Below are positions 8,306-16,643 of a stretch of DNA of 35,426 nt, in pieces. Each line of letters starts with the position of its first letter. The stretch's first letter is position 1. The notes beneath the pieces are model-generated. The model saw only the letters and a program-made list of their open reading frames with translations, was not told the DNA's origin and did not search any database. A program made the position numbers and the translations under genes. Source of the stretch: UBA1162 sp049513695 (lineage in GTDB: Bacteria; Chloroflexota; Dehalococcoidia; GIF9; UBA5629); the NCBI GenBank assembly GCA_049513695.1, contig JBEKVW010000011.1, forward strand, positions 1-35,426, read 5' to 3'.

Positions 8306-9796
8306 ATTCATAGGCGACGCATACCTATGCGCAACCTGGCGGAAATGAAAGCCGTAGATCGCCAGGGTGATCGACATGGGGAATTGCCTCGGGCGTTTGA
8401 GCATCGTCCAGAAAACCAGCTTCCAGAAATACTGCCTGCCCCTCTCTTTGACGCCTAAAATCCAGAAGGATTTGAAAAGCGCCATATAATGCTGCGGCTT
8501 CAAGCGGCCTGCCCTGGGCGATTTGTGTTGGTACTCCTTCAAAAAGGTTATCACCCTTTCATAGTACTGCTTGGGAGCATACAGGGTGTCCACTATCCTC
8601 TTGTAGCCATCCATCAGGGTCTTCATGTTCATTTTGGGTATGAAATTGATGGCCAGGTCGGTGTTGTTGCCCGAGAAGCTGCCCGTAAGCCGGTTCTCGC
8701 TCTTTAAACGTTTATACAGCCTGGTGCCGTTGGGAGCGTGCAGAAGTCCGACCATAGCCGTCACCACGCCGCTGCCCTGGACGAAGTTGATGATGTCCTG
8801 GAAAATCGCCTGGGGGTCATGGTCGAATCCCACGATGAAGCCGCCCTGTACTTCCAGGCCGCGGTTTTGAAGCTTTTTAATGGCCGTTGCCAGGTCGCGT
8901 GACTCATTCTGTGTTTTGCCGCACTCGGCCAGGCTTTCCTTGCTGGGTGACTCGATCCCGATGAAGACCTGGTTGAAATTGGCCCTGGTCATAAGCTGCA
9001 TCAGGTATTCATCATCTGCCAGGTTTATGGATGTCTGCGTTAAAAATGTAAAGGGATAATGCCTTTTCTTCATCCAATCGATGACGGCCGGCAGGATCTC
9101 CGCTTTCAGCTTCTTTTTGTTGCCTATAAAATTGTCATCCACAATGAATACGCTCTCACGCCAGCCCCTTTTGTAAATGGCCTCCAGCTCGCGCAGCAAC
9201 TGCTCCCTGCTCTTGGTCCTGGGGACCCTGCCGTTGAGCACCACGATATCGCAAAACTCGCAGTCAAACGGGCAGCCGCGGGAATACTGTACGGACATGG
9301 CAGAGTATTTGTTGATATCGACCAGGTCCCATTTGGGCACGGGCGCCAGCCGGATATCCGGCCTGGTATCGGAAGTATAGATATGCTGGGCGCAGCCCTT
9401 TTTCAGGTCTTCCAGGAAGGGCGGCAGCGTAACTTCGGCCTCGTTCAGCACGAAATGGTCCACAGAGGGGAAATCCTCGTACTGCGTGGTGAAGAGCGGG
9501 CCGCCGGCCACTACACAGGCGCCCAGGCCCTTGCACTTATTAATGACCTTATGGGCCGAATCCTTCTGCACAACCATGGCGCTTATAAAGACCAGGTCGG
9601 CCCACCTGATATCGCTGTCCTTCAACCTGCGGATATTCAAGTCGATCAGTTTAAGCTCATGTTCGTGAGGCAGCATGCCGGCTACGGTCAAAAGCCCGAG
9701 CGGCGGAAAGGCGGCCTTTTTATTAACGAACTTTAAAGCATGTTTGAAACTCCAGAAAGTATCCGGGTACTCCGGATAGACCAGCAATATTTTCAT
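8291..9796 (-). CDS. B12-binding radical SAM protein with DUF4070-type C-terminus
   Basis: This 501-residue protein has an N-terminal cobalamin-binding Rossmann domain (about 1-150: KILLVYPEYPDTFWSF, then LVFISAM and VVAGGPLFT). The radical SAM domain follows, with 4Fe-4S ligands C175, C179 and C182 in RGCPFDCEFCDI and the later VDDNFIGNKKKL, IGIESP and GGFIVGFDHD segments. The C-terminal region (about 370-500) resembles DUF4070. Members include HpnP, the hopanoid C-2 methylase, and many uncharacterised methyltransferases, so a B12-dependent methylation of a lipid or other unreactive carbon is likely but the substrate cannot be read. It lies 161 bases downstream of typA on the same strand; an AT-rich region with TATAAT-like hexamers (9847-9858) may carry its own promoter. 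Confidence 0.9.
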   Translation of the reverse strand: MKILLVYPEYPDTFWSFKHALKFVNKKAAFPPLGLLTVAGMLPHEHELKLIDLNIRRLKDSDIRWADLVFISAMVVQKDSAHKVINKCKGLGACVVAGGPLFTTQYEDFPSVDHFVLNEAEVTLPPFLEDLKKGCAQHIYTSDTRPDIRLAPVPKWDLVDINKYSAMSVQYSRGCPFDCEFCDIVVLNGRVPRTKSREQLLRELEAIYKRGWRESVFIVDDNFIGNKKKLKAEILPAVIDWMKKRHYPFTFLTQTSINLADDEYLMQLMTRANFNQVFIGIESPSKESLAECGKTQNESRDLATAIKKLQNRGLEVQGGFIVGFDHDPQAIFQDIINFVQGSGVVTAMVGLLHAPNGTRLYKRLKSENRLTGSFSGNNTDLAINFIPKMNMKTLMDGYKRIVDTLYAPKQYYERVITFLKEYQHKSPRAGRLKPQHYMALFKSFWILGVKERGRQYFWKLVFWTMLKRPRQFPMSITLAIYGFHFRQVAHRYASPMNLSGA

Positions 9797-9957
9797 TTTA
9801 TTAAATTCTCCCCCACCTATACGGAAGGCTGTCGCAAACCGTACAAATTATAATTATAAGAGAATATTCGTTAAATAGATATTAGTACTTTAGCGTATTT
9901 TTAAGGAAATTTATGGACTGTCCCCCGATCAAACCCTTCATCTTCCCCAATAGGAGC

Positions 9958-11796
9958 CTAATCTTCCTGCGCCCTGACGGCGGCTTTTTTAGCCCTGAAC
10001 CTCGCGTTCTGCGTGAGCAGCCTTTTGCGGAGCCTTATATTTTTGGGGGTGACTTCCACCAGTTCGTCGCTGTTGATGAAATCCATGGATTCCTCAAGGC
10101 TGAATTTCAGGGGCGGCGTCAGCCTGACGGCGATATCCGAAGTCGAAGACCGGATGTTGGTCTGTTTCTTTTCTTTGCAGACGTTGACGGCCAGGTCGGT
10201 GGGACGGGAGTTCATGCCCACTATCATGCCCTCGTAGACATGCGTTCCCGGCTCAATGAAGGTTATGCCGCGCTCCTGTGCATTGTTGAGGCCATAAGTG
10301 ACAGCCATACCCTCTTCGGCAGCCACCAGTGCACCACTGCGGGTCGAGGCTATCTCCCCGGCATACGGCTCATACCCCAGGAAAAGTGTATTCACAATGC
10401 CCTCGCCGCGCGTAGCCGTCAGGTAGGCGCTGCGAAACCCGATCAGGCCACGTGTGGGTATGCGATACTCCATGCGCAGATTGCCTTTGCCGTCGTTGTG
10501 CATGTCCGTCATCTTGCCCAAACGTTTGGCCAGCATCTCTGTGATCACACCGATATAATCTTCGCGCGTATCCAGGATCAACTGCTCGACAGGCTCCAGC
10601 ACTTTGCCGTTTTTCTCATGAGTAATCGCTTCCGGACGTGAAATCTCAAACTCATAGTCCTGGCGGCGCATGGTCTCCACCAGTATGGCCAGGTGCAGTT
10701 CGCCGCGCCCGGAAACCAGGAACAGGTCGGGGCTTTCGGTATCCTCCACATGCAGGCTGATGTTGACCTCCAGCTCGCGGTAGAGCCTTTCGCGCAGCTG
10801 CCGCGAGGTACAATACTTGCCCTCGCGCCCGGCGAAGGGCGAGCTGTTCACGCCAAAGGTCATTTTTACGGTCGGCTCACCGATCTCGATACGCGGCATG
10901 GGTTCCGGATGGTCGGGGTCGACCACGGTATCCCCGATGCTGACGGCGGCCAGCCCCGTAATCGATACTATCTCACCTGCGGAGGCCTCCTCAACAGGCA
11001 GGCGGCTGAGCCCCATGAAGGTGAAGACATCGTCTACCTCATATTTTTTAGGTACACCGTCGGCGCCTATTACGGCTATCATATTCTTAGGCTTGACGCT
11101 GCCGCGGCTGATCCTGCCTATGGCATACCTGCCCTTATAGTTATCGTAATCGAGATTGGAAACCAGCATCTGGAAGGGGCCGTCATCGATGGCCGGGGGT
11201 GGGACCTGCTTGAGTATGGCCTCGAACAGCGGCACCATGTCAGTACCTTCCACGGCCGGATCGGTCGTGCAGGTGCCATTGCGGGCACTGGCATAGAGAA
11301 CAGGGAAATCGAGCTGGTCGGACTTGGTAGCCAGCTCCAGGAAAAGGTCCTGGGTAAGGCTGACAACCTCGGCTATACGCGCGTTTTCCCGGTCGATTTT
11401 ATTGATGACCACAATAGGCTTGAGGCCTTTGTCGAAGGCCTGCTTCAGCACGAAGCGTGTCTGGGGCATGGGGCCTTCCACCGAGTCCACCAGCAGCAGG
11501 CAACCGTCGGCCATATTTACCACACGCTCGACTTCGCCGCTGAAATCTGCATGACCTGGTGTATCGATGATGTTTATCTTGACTCCCCGGTACATGACGG
11601 CCGTGTTCTTAGCCAGGATAGTTATGCCCTTCTCGCGTTCCAGGGCGTTGCGGTCCATGATTAGCTCGCCCATCTGCTGGTTCTCGCGGAAAACCTTGCT
11701 CTGCTTGAGCAAGGCATCGACCAGGCTGGTCTTGCCATGGTCGACATGCGCAATAATAGCTATATTTCTTATATCTTCACGGAATGCTGAAGTCAA
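9958..11796 (-). CDS. typA: Translational GTPase TypA/BipA
   Basis: The 612-residue ribosome-binding GTPase acts in 50S assembly and stress adaptation. G-domain motifs are intact: AHVDHGKTS (G1), the RGITILAKNT-type switch region (here KGITILAKNT), DTPGHADFSGEVERVV (G3) and NKIDRENAR (G4). Domains II and III and the TypA-specific C-terminal domain follow (GLIGFRSAYLTATRGEGI, then TDLAVNVCKEKKQTNIRSS). Length is normal for the family. The start is a TTG with an AGGGGG ribosome-binding site five bases upstream; no better start lies before the conserved IRNIAIIAHVDHGKT. It follows the M28 peptidase gene by 117 bases on the same strand and has a leader with a short inverted repeat. Confidence 0.97.
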   Translation of the reverse strand: MTSAFREDIRNIAIIAHVDHGKTSLVDALLKQSKVFRENQQMGELIMDRNALEREKGITILAKNTAVMYRGVKINIIDTPGHADFSGEVERVVNMADGCLLLVDSVEGPMPQTRFVLKQAFDKGLKPIVVINKIDRENARIAEVVSLTQDLFLELATKSDQLDFPVLYASARNGTCTTDPAVEGTDMVPLFEAILKQVPPPAIDDGPFQMLVSNLDYDNYKGRYAIGRISRGSVKPKNMIAVIGADGVPKKYEVDDVFTFMGLSRLPVEEASAGEIVSITGLAAVSIGDTVVDPDHPEPMPRIEIGEPTVKMTFGVNSSPFAGREGKYCTSRQLRERLYRELEVNISLHVEDTESPDLFLVSGRGELHLAILVETMRRQDYEFEISRPEAITHEKNGKVLEPVEQLILDTREDYIGVITEMLAKRLGKMTDMHNDGKGNLRMEYRIPTRGLIGFRSAYLTATRGEGIVNTLFLGYEPYAGEIASTRSGALVAAEEGMAVTYGLNNAQERGITFIEPGTHVYEGMIVGMNSRPTDLAVNVCKEKKQTNIRSSTSDIAVRLTPPLKFSLEESMDFINSDELVEVTPKNIRLRKRLLTQNARFRAKKAAVRAQED

Positions 11797-11806
11797 GGTA
11801 GCCCCC

Positions 11807-11835
11807 TGAGACGGTCTACTGGTGATACGGTCTCA
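11807..11835. repeat. Short inverted repeat in the typA leader
   Basis: TGAGAC and GTCTCA form six-base arms 17 bases apart, and the same segment contains a direct repeat of ACGGTCT (11811 and 11827). It begins 11 bases upstream of the typA start codon, so it may lie in the untranslated leader. A possible -10 (TATAGT on the minus strand) is about 70 bases upstream of the start. The hairpin is modest and may be chance. Confidence 0.3.
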
Positions 11836-11913
11836 ACCGCGTGCGGAAATAGAAATCAAATACGGACATTTACACTATATAGTAACATATCGGCAGGCCG
11901 GATATTAAATTTG

Positions 11914-13158
11914 TTAAGCCGGGCCGTCTTTTTCCAGTATGTATTGCCGGACCACTTTCAAGGAGGCCTCCACCGCTTCCGGCTCTATATATTTGCTTAA
12001 ATCCCTGGGCGTATGATAGACGAAACCCTGCTCATAGTCCTTGATGTTAAAGCTCATAGCCGCCAGATTGGTGGCCTCAATACCGGCCTCGCCGAAAGCT
12101 GCGGCATCCGTGCTGCCCCCGCCGGGAGACATGCGCGAAATGGCGGCTTTGTAGCCCATCGACTTGGCGATGTCAACGCATTGCTGGGCCATCTGATGTG
12201 ACAGCTTAACGGTGGAATTAAGGTCGGCATCCATGAAGTTCAGGCTTTTCACCTGATAAATGGTATCCATATTCAGGACGTAAGTTTTGGTCTTGTGCAA
12301 TTCCTCTTTGTGCGCCCGGATATAAGCCCGGGCGCCGCGCAGGCCGCATTCCTCGGCATCGAAGGAAGCCAGGACCAAGCGGGTGTGCTTCAGCGGGTTG
12401 TTCCCTCCGGCCTTAGCATCGCCGAAAATCCTGCCGGTTGCGGCAGCTATAGCTACAGCGATCATGTTGTCTCCCGCACCCGGGACCACCTGCGAGGTAG
12501 TGAAGAAGAGGAAGGGTATTTCGAAAATGCCTCCCACAAGCAGGGCGACGGCAATCCACTGCGGCAAAAGAGCGCCAAATAGCGACATGATAGCGGCAAT
12601 CAACGACACCAGCGTAGCCACCACCAGTAGCAAAACACCCAAAGCCATAAGAGGGGCATAAAGCTTGGGCAGGCGATCCAAAATATGGAAGACATAGGCG
12701 GCGTCATGATGTGCGCTGACAATGACCTGCTGCCTGACTTCACCTTCCGGCTCGATGCTGCCGGAGATATTGGATCCTTTTCTGGCCGGGAAGAGAGGAT
12801 CGAGCAGCGGCCAATAAAATACGAACTGGGCTATGAAAGCAAAAAGGGCGATAGCAAGCCCCGCGAAGGCTATCCAGGCAAACCCGAGGTTAAGCAGCAC
12901 AACGCTGATTAAATAGAATATCACCATTCCAGGTATATATTTAAGAAGGCTCCCGGGATGGCTGGTGAACTCCTCGGCCTTAACCGAGCCTTTATCGCAG
13001 AATTTCTCGAATTCCTCCTTGACCCTCTGCCCGGCTTTGCGGCAGGATTCGCTGCCGGTTATACGGCCGGGATAGCCGTCCACCACCTCATCCGTAAAGG
13101 CAAAAGCCTGCTTAACATCCGCCTCATTTACCGCGCGCAAATTCTCTTTCGTGCCCAT
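11914..13158 (-). CDS. M28-family metallopeptidase with internal membrane segments
   Basis: The 414-residue protein keeps the full set of M28 (aminopeptidase Y/S-type) two-zinc residues: H150 and D152 in SAHHDAAY, bridging D230 in GAGDNMIAV, E269/E270 in FDAEECGLRGA, D298 in LNMDT and H382 in VYHTPRD. Membrane helices are built in: two at about 72-118 before the catalytic domain, and a further hydrophobic pair at about 166-220 inserted between the HxD and GDN metal motifs. A substrate-cleaving domain anchored in and interrupted by membrane segments is unusual; cleavage of N-terminal residues from peptides at the membrane is inferred. The gene lies 21 bases downstream of a nitroreductase gene and is probably in the same operon. 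The start ATG (MGTKENLRAV) fits. Substrate unknown. Confidence 0.9.
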   Translation of the reverse strand: MGTKENLRAVNEADVKQAFAFTDEVVDGYPGRITGSESCRKAGQRVKEEFEKFCDKGSVKAEEFTSHPGSLLKYIPGMVIFYLISVVLLNLGFAWIAFAGLAIALFAFIAQFVFYWPLLDPLFPARKGSNISGSIEPEGEVRQQVIVSAHHDAAYVFHILDRLPKLYAPLMALGVLLLVVATLVSLIAAIMSLFGALLPQWIAVALLVGGIFEIPFLFFTTSQVVPGAGDNMIAVAIAAATGRIFGDAKAGGNNPLKHTRLVLASFDAEECGLRGARAYIRAHKEELHKTKTYVLNMDTIYQVKSLNFMDADLNSTVKLSHQMAQQCVDIAKSMGYKAAISRMSPGGGSTDAAAFGEAGIEATNLAAMSFNIKDYEQGFVYHTPRDLSKYIEPEAVEASLKVVRQYILEKDGPA

Positions 13159-13179
13159 CTCATAATCTCCTTACAGGTT

Positions 13180-13845
13180 TTAGAATCCCAGCCAGGTGGT
13201 TATCTTATCGACCGGCTCCCTGGGCGTGACTAATTTGTTGGCGGGGAAATCGGGGTCGGGATATCCCAGTGAAATACCGGCAATAAGCCGCTTGGAATCC
13301 GGTATGCTGGCATACTTTCGCCATACCTGGTCGTACATTATACCCTGGTCGGCAATGCAGGTTCCCAGGCCGTACTCCAGCGCGGCCAGGCAGATGCTCT
13401 GGCAAAGAGCCCCAATGCCCAGCATATCGAGGTGGAACTCCATCTCCATACCGGCGCAGATAACGATCTCACAGGGCGCATCGAACAAACGGAACCCACG
13501 GGACATCCATTTTTTGCGAGCCTCCTTATCTTCACGTGCAATTCCCATCAGCCGGAAGATCTCCATGGCCAGGTCGACCTGCCTCTGGCGGTAAACCCCC
13601 TCGTAAGGCTTGCGCAGCATATCATTGGTTGGGAAACTGGCGGAATCGAAGAGCCTGCTGCACTCTTCACGTATTTGATCAAGAGCGTTGCCGGAGGCCA
13701 CCACGAACTCCCAGGGCTGTGTATTCATACCGGAAGGCGTACGGATGGCGGCTTCCAGAATGGCCTGTATGGTTGCCTTCGGAACCGGATCTTTCTTAAA
13801 GCCGCGGATACTCTTACGGGACTTCAACGCTTCTATAACATCCAT
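13180..13845 (-). CDS. Nitroreductase-family FMN-dependent oxidoreductase
   Basis: The 221-residue product has the family FMN-binding start (SRKSIRGFKKDPVPKATI, arginines contacting FMN phosphate), RTPSGMNTQPWEFVV near 36-50, and a late GISLGYPD segment before the C-terminal arm. Such homodimeric enzymes use NAD(P)H to reduce nitroaromatics, quinones, enones or other acceptors; the physiological substrate is not readable. It is the first gene of a minus-strand pair with the M28 peptidase, back to back with the UPF0200 gene across about 120 bases. No dedicated regulatory site was recognised in that gap. Confidence 0.93.
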   Translation of the reverse strand: MDVIEALKSRKSIRGFKKDPVPKATIQAILEAAIRTPSGMNTQPWEFVVASGNALDQIREECSRLFDSASFPTNDMLRKPYEGVYRQRQVDLAMEIFRLMGIAREDKEARKKWMSRGFRLFDAPCEIVICAGMEMEFHLDMLGIGALCQSICLAALEYGLGTCIADQGIMYDQVWRKYASIPDSKRLIAGISLGYPDPDFPANKLVTPREPVDKITTWLGF

Positions 13846-13968
13846 GATCTGCCTCCTTCAAGCTGGCCGGCGTACATTCTACACTTTTTACCTGTTAACC
13901 GTCATCGTAAATTTATGCTCCAGCCATTTTAAATGTTAATATTCTGCATATCTTTTCGGGCGGTAGAT

Positions 13969-14538
13969 ATGAATATAAGGGTAGTCGGGACTGTCGGCAG
14001 GATAGGCTCGGGGAAAGACGAAATCCTCAAATATTTATATGCCAGATATGGTATCCCCTATATTTCCACCGGCGACATCGTGCGTCATATGGCAGATAAG
14101 GAGGGCCTGGAACCCACACGGGAAAACCTGGAAGAGATATCGGAGCGATGCTTTCGCAAACTGGGGAAGGGCTGCTTCGTCAGGATGGTCGCCGAAGAGA
14201 TAATTAAGAGAAAATGGAAAATCGCCGGCATCAGCGGCATCCGGGCGCCCGCCGATGTGCGTGTGCTTAAGGAGCACTTCGGAGATAGCTTTACCATGAT
14301 CAGGGTTGAGGTGACCGATCCCAGGCTGCGCTTCAAAAGGCTTCAACTCCGCCACGAGGGAAGGGACGCAGCTACTTACAAAGCATTCCTCGTGCAGGAC
14401 AAAAATGAGGAGGATGCGTTTAAGATCTCAAAGACCGAGGCTATGGCCGATTACACGATCAAGAATGACGGCTCTTTAGCCGACCTGCACCGCAGAATCG
14501 GGGCACTCATCCGCGCCGGCCATCTGATAGTTAAATAG
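13969..14538 (+). CDS. UPF0200/AAA_18-type P-loop nucleotide kinase-like protein
   Basis: The protein (189 residues from the chosen start) opens MNIRVVGTVGRIGSGKDEIL, a P-loop of the dephospho-CoA-kinase/adenylate-kinase group. It then shows STGDIVRHMADKEGLEPTREN, GISGIRAPADVRVLKEHFGD and the late ADYTIKNDGSL, the order seen in the mostly archaeal UPF0200 family. A nucleoside or small-molecule kinase activity is predicted; the substrate is not established for the family. An earlier in-frame ATG 36 bases upstream would add twelve hydrophobic residues with no match to the family, so the later ATG is preferred. Single gene between a divergent nitroreductase and a downstream TPR lipoprotein gene (141-base gap). 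Confidence 0.82.
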   Translation: MNIRVVGTVGRIGSGKDEILKYLYARYGIPYISTGDIVRHMADKEGLEPTRENLEEISERCFRKLGKGCFVRMVAEEIIKRKWKIAGISGIRAPADVRVLKEHFGDSFTMIRVEVTDPRLRFKRLQLRHEGRDAATYKAFLVQDKNEEDAFKISKTEAMADYTIKNDGSLADLHRRIGALIRAGHLIVK

Positions 14539-14679
14539 ATGCCACACCACGTAATCGTTTTCACTCCCCGGCAGGTTATCTGTTATGCTATATAAATTGG
14601 CATTTTGCCTCAATGAATACACCGCCCCGGACGGTCGCCGCTTTAGTCTGCTTTATCTAATTTAAAAAGTGAAACTTCC

Positions 14680-15999
14680 ATGAAAAAAACAGGTAACCTG
14701 ATTGCTTTAATTATTTCAGCCTTGGTATTATTCCAGGCCTGCGGCGATGCGACCACGGAATACCTCAGGCAGGGTGACACTTATTATGACCAGGGACAGT
14801 TCGTCGAGGCTATAGCGGAGTACACCAAGGCCATTGAGTCCAATCCCAATCTGGTGACCGCCTACACACACAGGGGTGCCGTCTATAATGCCAGGGCGGA
14901 ATGGGACCTGGCCATCGCCGACCTAACCAAAGCTATACAACTGGACCCCAGCAGGCCGGATAACTACCAGAACCGCGCCTTTGCATACCTGGCTAAAAAT
15001 CAATACGATCCGGCCGTAGACGACCTGATCAAGACCGTGGAGTTGGATCCCAAGGCCAGGCTGGCCTATACCAACCTGAGCTGGATATACGTGCAGAAAG
15101 GCGAATGGGACAAGGCCATCGATGCCGCCAGCAACGCCCTCGCACTTGATTCCAATGACTATGAGGCCTACTTCGACCGCGGCTCGGCCTATTATGCCAA
15201 GGGCGACATCAAAGATGCACTAGCCGATTTAGACGCGGCCATCAAGATCAACCCCAACCTGGCGCCTGCCTACAGCTACCGGGGGAAAATCTACATCATC
15301 ACAGACAATATGACGGGCGCACTGCAGGAATTCGACAAAGCTTTAGGCATCGATCCCGACCTAGCCGGGGCCTACAAGATGCGGGGACTGGCTAATATCG
15401 ACCTCAAGAACGTGGACGCCGCCCTGACAGACCTGAATTCGGCCATCGGTCTGGATGACAGTGATCCGATGGCATATTACTATCGCGGCCATCTCTATAA
15501 TGCCAATAACGATTTCGACCATGCCCTGCAGGACCTTGACAGGGCCATCGGCCTGACTGCCAGCGCGGCAGCCGTGCCCAATTCCAATGATCCCTTTTCC
15601 AATGATCCGGCCGGCATGTACCTGGAGCGCGCTATCTCCTACAGAGGGAAACTGCAGTTGGAAAAAGCGGTGGCCGATGCCAGGAAAGCAGTGGAACTAA
15701 ACCCTGATAACGCCATGGCGCAGGTGTCGCTGGGAGAAATGCTTATCACCAATGCTGACGTACAAAACGGCCTTGACGTTCTAAACCGGGCCATCCAGAT
15801 GGATCCGACCATACCTGAAGCGTATTTAAACCGGGCGGCAGCCTACGATATCCTGGCCCAGATGTCGAAAAACCTGGATTACTACCCGCTGGAAGCCGCC
15901 GACCTGCGCAAGGCTCTGGAAATAACCAAGGACCAGAACCAGATTGATACCGCCAACGCCAGCTTAAGGATGATGCAGAGCCACGGCTATATACCCTGA
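14680..15999 (+). CDS. TPR-repeat lipoprotein
   Basis: The 439-residue protein begins with a short basic/hydrophobic signal (MKKTGNLIALIISALVLFQA) and a cysteine at residue 21. The lipobox is imperfect (F-Q-A-C), so lipidation is probable rather than certain. The rest is about eleven tetratricopeptide repeats: eight contiguous 34-residue units at about 26-297 and three more at about 313-415 after a short NSNDPFSNDP linker, itself a small duplication. TPR arrays form a superhelix for protein-protein contact, here on the outer face of the membrane; the partner is unknown. It ends six bases before the convergent hydrolase gene with no obvious terminator between them. Confidence 0.88.
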   Translation: MKKTGNLIALIISALVLFQACGDATTEYLRQGDTYYDQGQFVEAIAEYTKAIESNPNLVTAYTHRGAVYNARAEWDLAIADLTKAIQLDPSRPDNYQNRAFAYLAKNQYDPAVDDLIKTVELDPKARLAYTNLSWIYVQKGEWDKAIDAASNALALDSNDYEAYFDRGSAYYAKGDIKDALADLDAAIKINPNLAPAYSYRGKIYIITDNMTGALQEFDKALGIDPDLAGAYKMRGLANIDLKNVDAALTDLNSAIGLDDSDPMAYYYRGHLYNANNDFDHALQDLDRAIGLTASAAAVPNSNDPFSNDPAGMYLERAISYRGKLQLEKAVADARKAVELNPDNAMAQVSLGEMLITNADVQNGLDVLNRAIQMDPTIPEAYLNRAAAYDILAQMSKNLDYYPLEAADLRKALEITKDQNQIDTANASLRMMQSHGYIP

Positions 16000-16004
16000 T
16001 TCCC

Positions 16005-16643
16005 CTATTTGAACAATTCGCTGAAAAAATCTGCGACAGCCTGGCCCATCTCCTGCTCGTAGCCGGCCCAGAAGTGGTCTGGCCCTTCAATAATACGCAA
16101 CCTGGTAGTACCGGCAGCCTGGCATCCATAGGAGGTGACAACCTCCTGTGAAACCTCGTAGTCATTAGTGCCTCCCAAAATCAGCCCGGGTTTATGGCAC
16201 TTCTTTAACAGGGCAAGCGGGGATGTTTCAAAATAGGGTGAGATTAGAGCGATTCCTTTCACTCGCTCGTCAGTGCAGGCCACAGGCAGAGCCACGCCTG
16301 CTCCGAAGGAGTACCCGGTCAGGCCCAGCCGGCTTTTATCTACGCCTTTTTGCCCCTGAAGCCAGTCCAGGGCCGCTGCAATATCCTGTTGTTCCGCTAC
16401 GCCTCCGCCGTAACTTCCTTCGCTGCCTCCGACGCCGCGAAAGTTAAACAGGAAGGCGGCTATGGCCACGCCACCCAGAGCGTCGGCTATTGCATAGGTC
16501 ACGTTGTTGCGCATCGAGCCTCCATAAAGCGGGTGAGGATGGCAGACGACTACGGCGGGAGCAGTCTGTTCCCATTCTCCATCGAAATAAATGCCTTCCA
16601 GCTTCAGGTCGGCGCAGGGGAAGGTAACGCGGCTTGCTTTCAT
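16005..16643 (-). CDS. Alpha/beta hydrolase (dienelactone-hydrolase-like serine hydrolase)
   Basis: The protein (212 residues from the chosen start) has the alpha/beta-hydrolase order: HPHPLYGGSMRNNV after strand 3 (oxyanion region), NFRGVGGSEGSYGGG, nucleophile S112 in GYSFGAG, probable acid D161 in GGTNDYE and H190 in GPDHFWAG. This set is typical of small bacterial esterases/acyl-peptidase-like hydrolases with the CHPHP..GG signature; the substrate is unknown. An upstream ATG would add nine residues, but the chosen ATG overlaps the rarA stop as ATGA, a standard coupling signal. It is therefore the last gene of the tubulin-like/rarA/hydrolase transcript. It converges on the TPR lipoprotein gene. 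Confidence 0.88.
   Translation of the reverse strand: MKASRVTFPCADLKLEGIYFDGEWEQTAPAVVVCHPHPLYGGSMRNNVTYAIADALGGVAIAAFLFNFRGVGGSEGSYGGGVAEQQDIAAALDWLQGQKGVDKSRLGLTGYSFGAGVALPVACTDERVKGIALISPYFETSPLALLKKCHKPGLILGGTNDYEVSQEVVTSYGCQAAGTTRLRIIEGPDHFWAGYEQEMGQAVADFFSELFK

Noticed and set aside
9059..9736. 225-residue plus-strand frame
   Set aside because: Antisense shadow of the B12-binding radical SAM gene, which has clear motifs on the other strand.
10693..11664. Long open frame (323 residues) on the plus strand inside typA
   Set aside because: It is exactly antisense to typA, has no ribosome-binding site or recognisable domain, and is explained by the G+C-rich codon use of the real gene.
13933..13968. 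Earlier ATG for the UPF0200 protein
   Set aside because: The extra twelve hydrophobic residues have no family counterpart and precede the P-loop start at MNIRVVGTVG.
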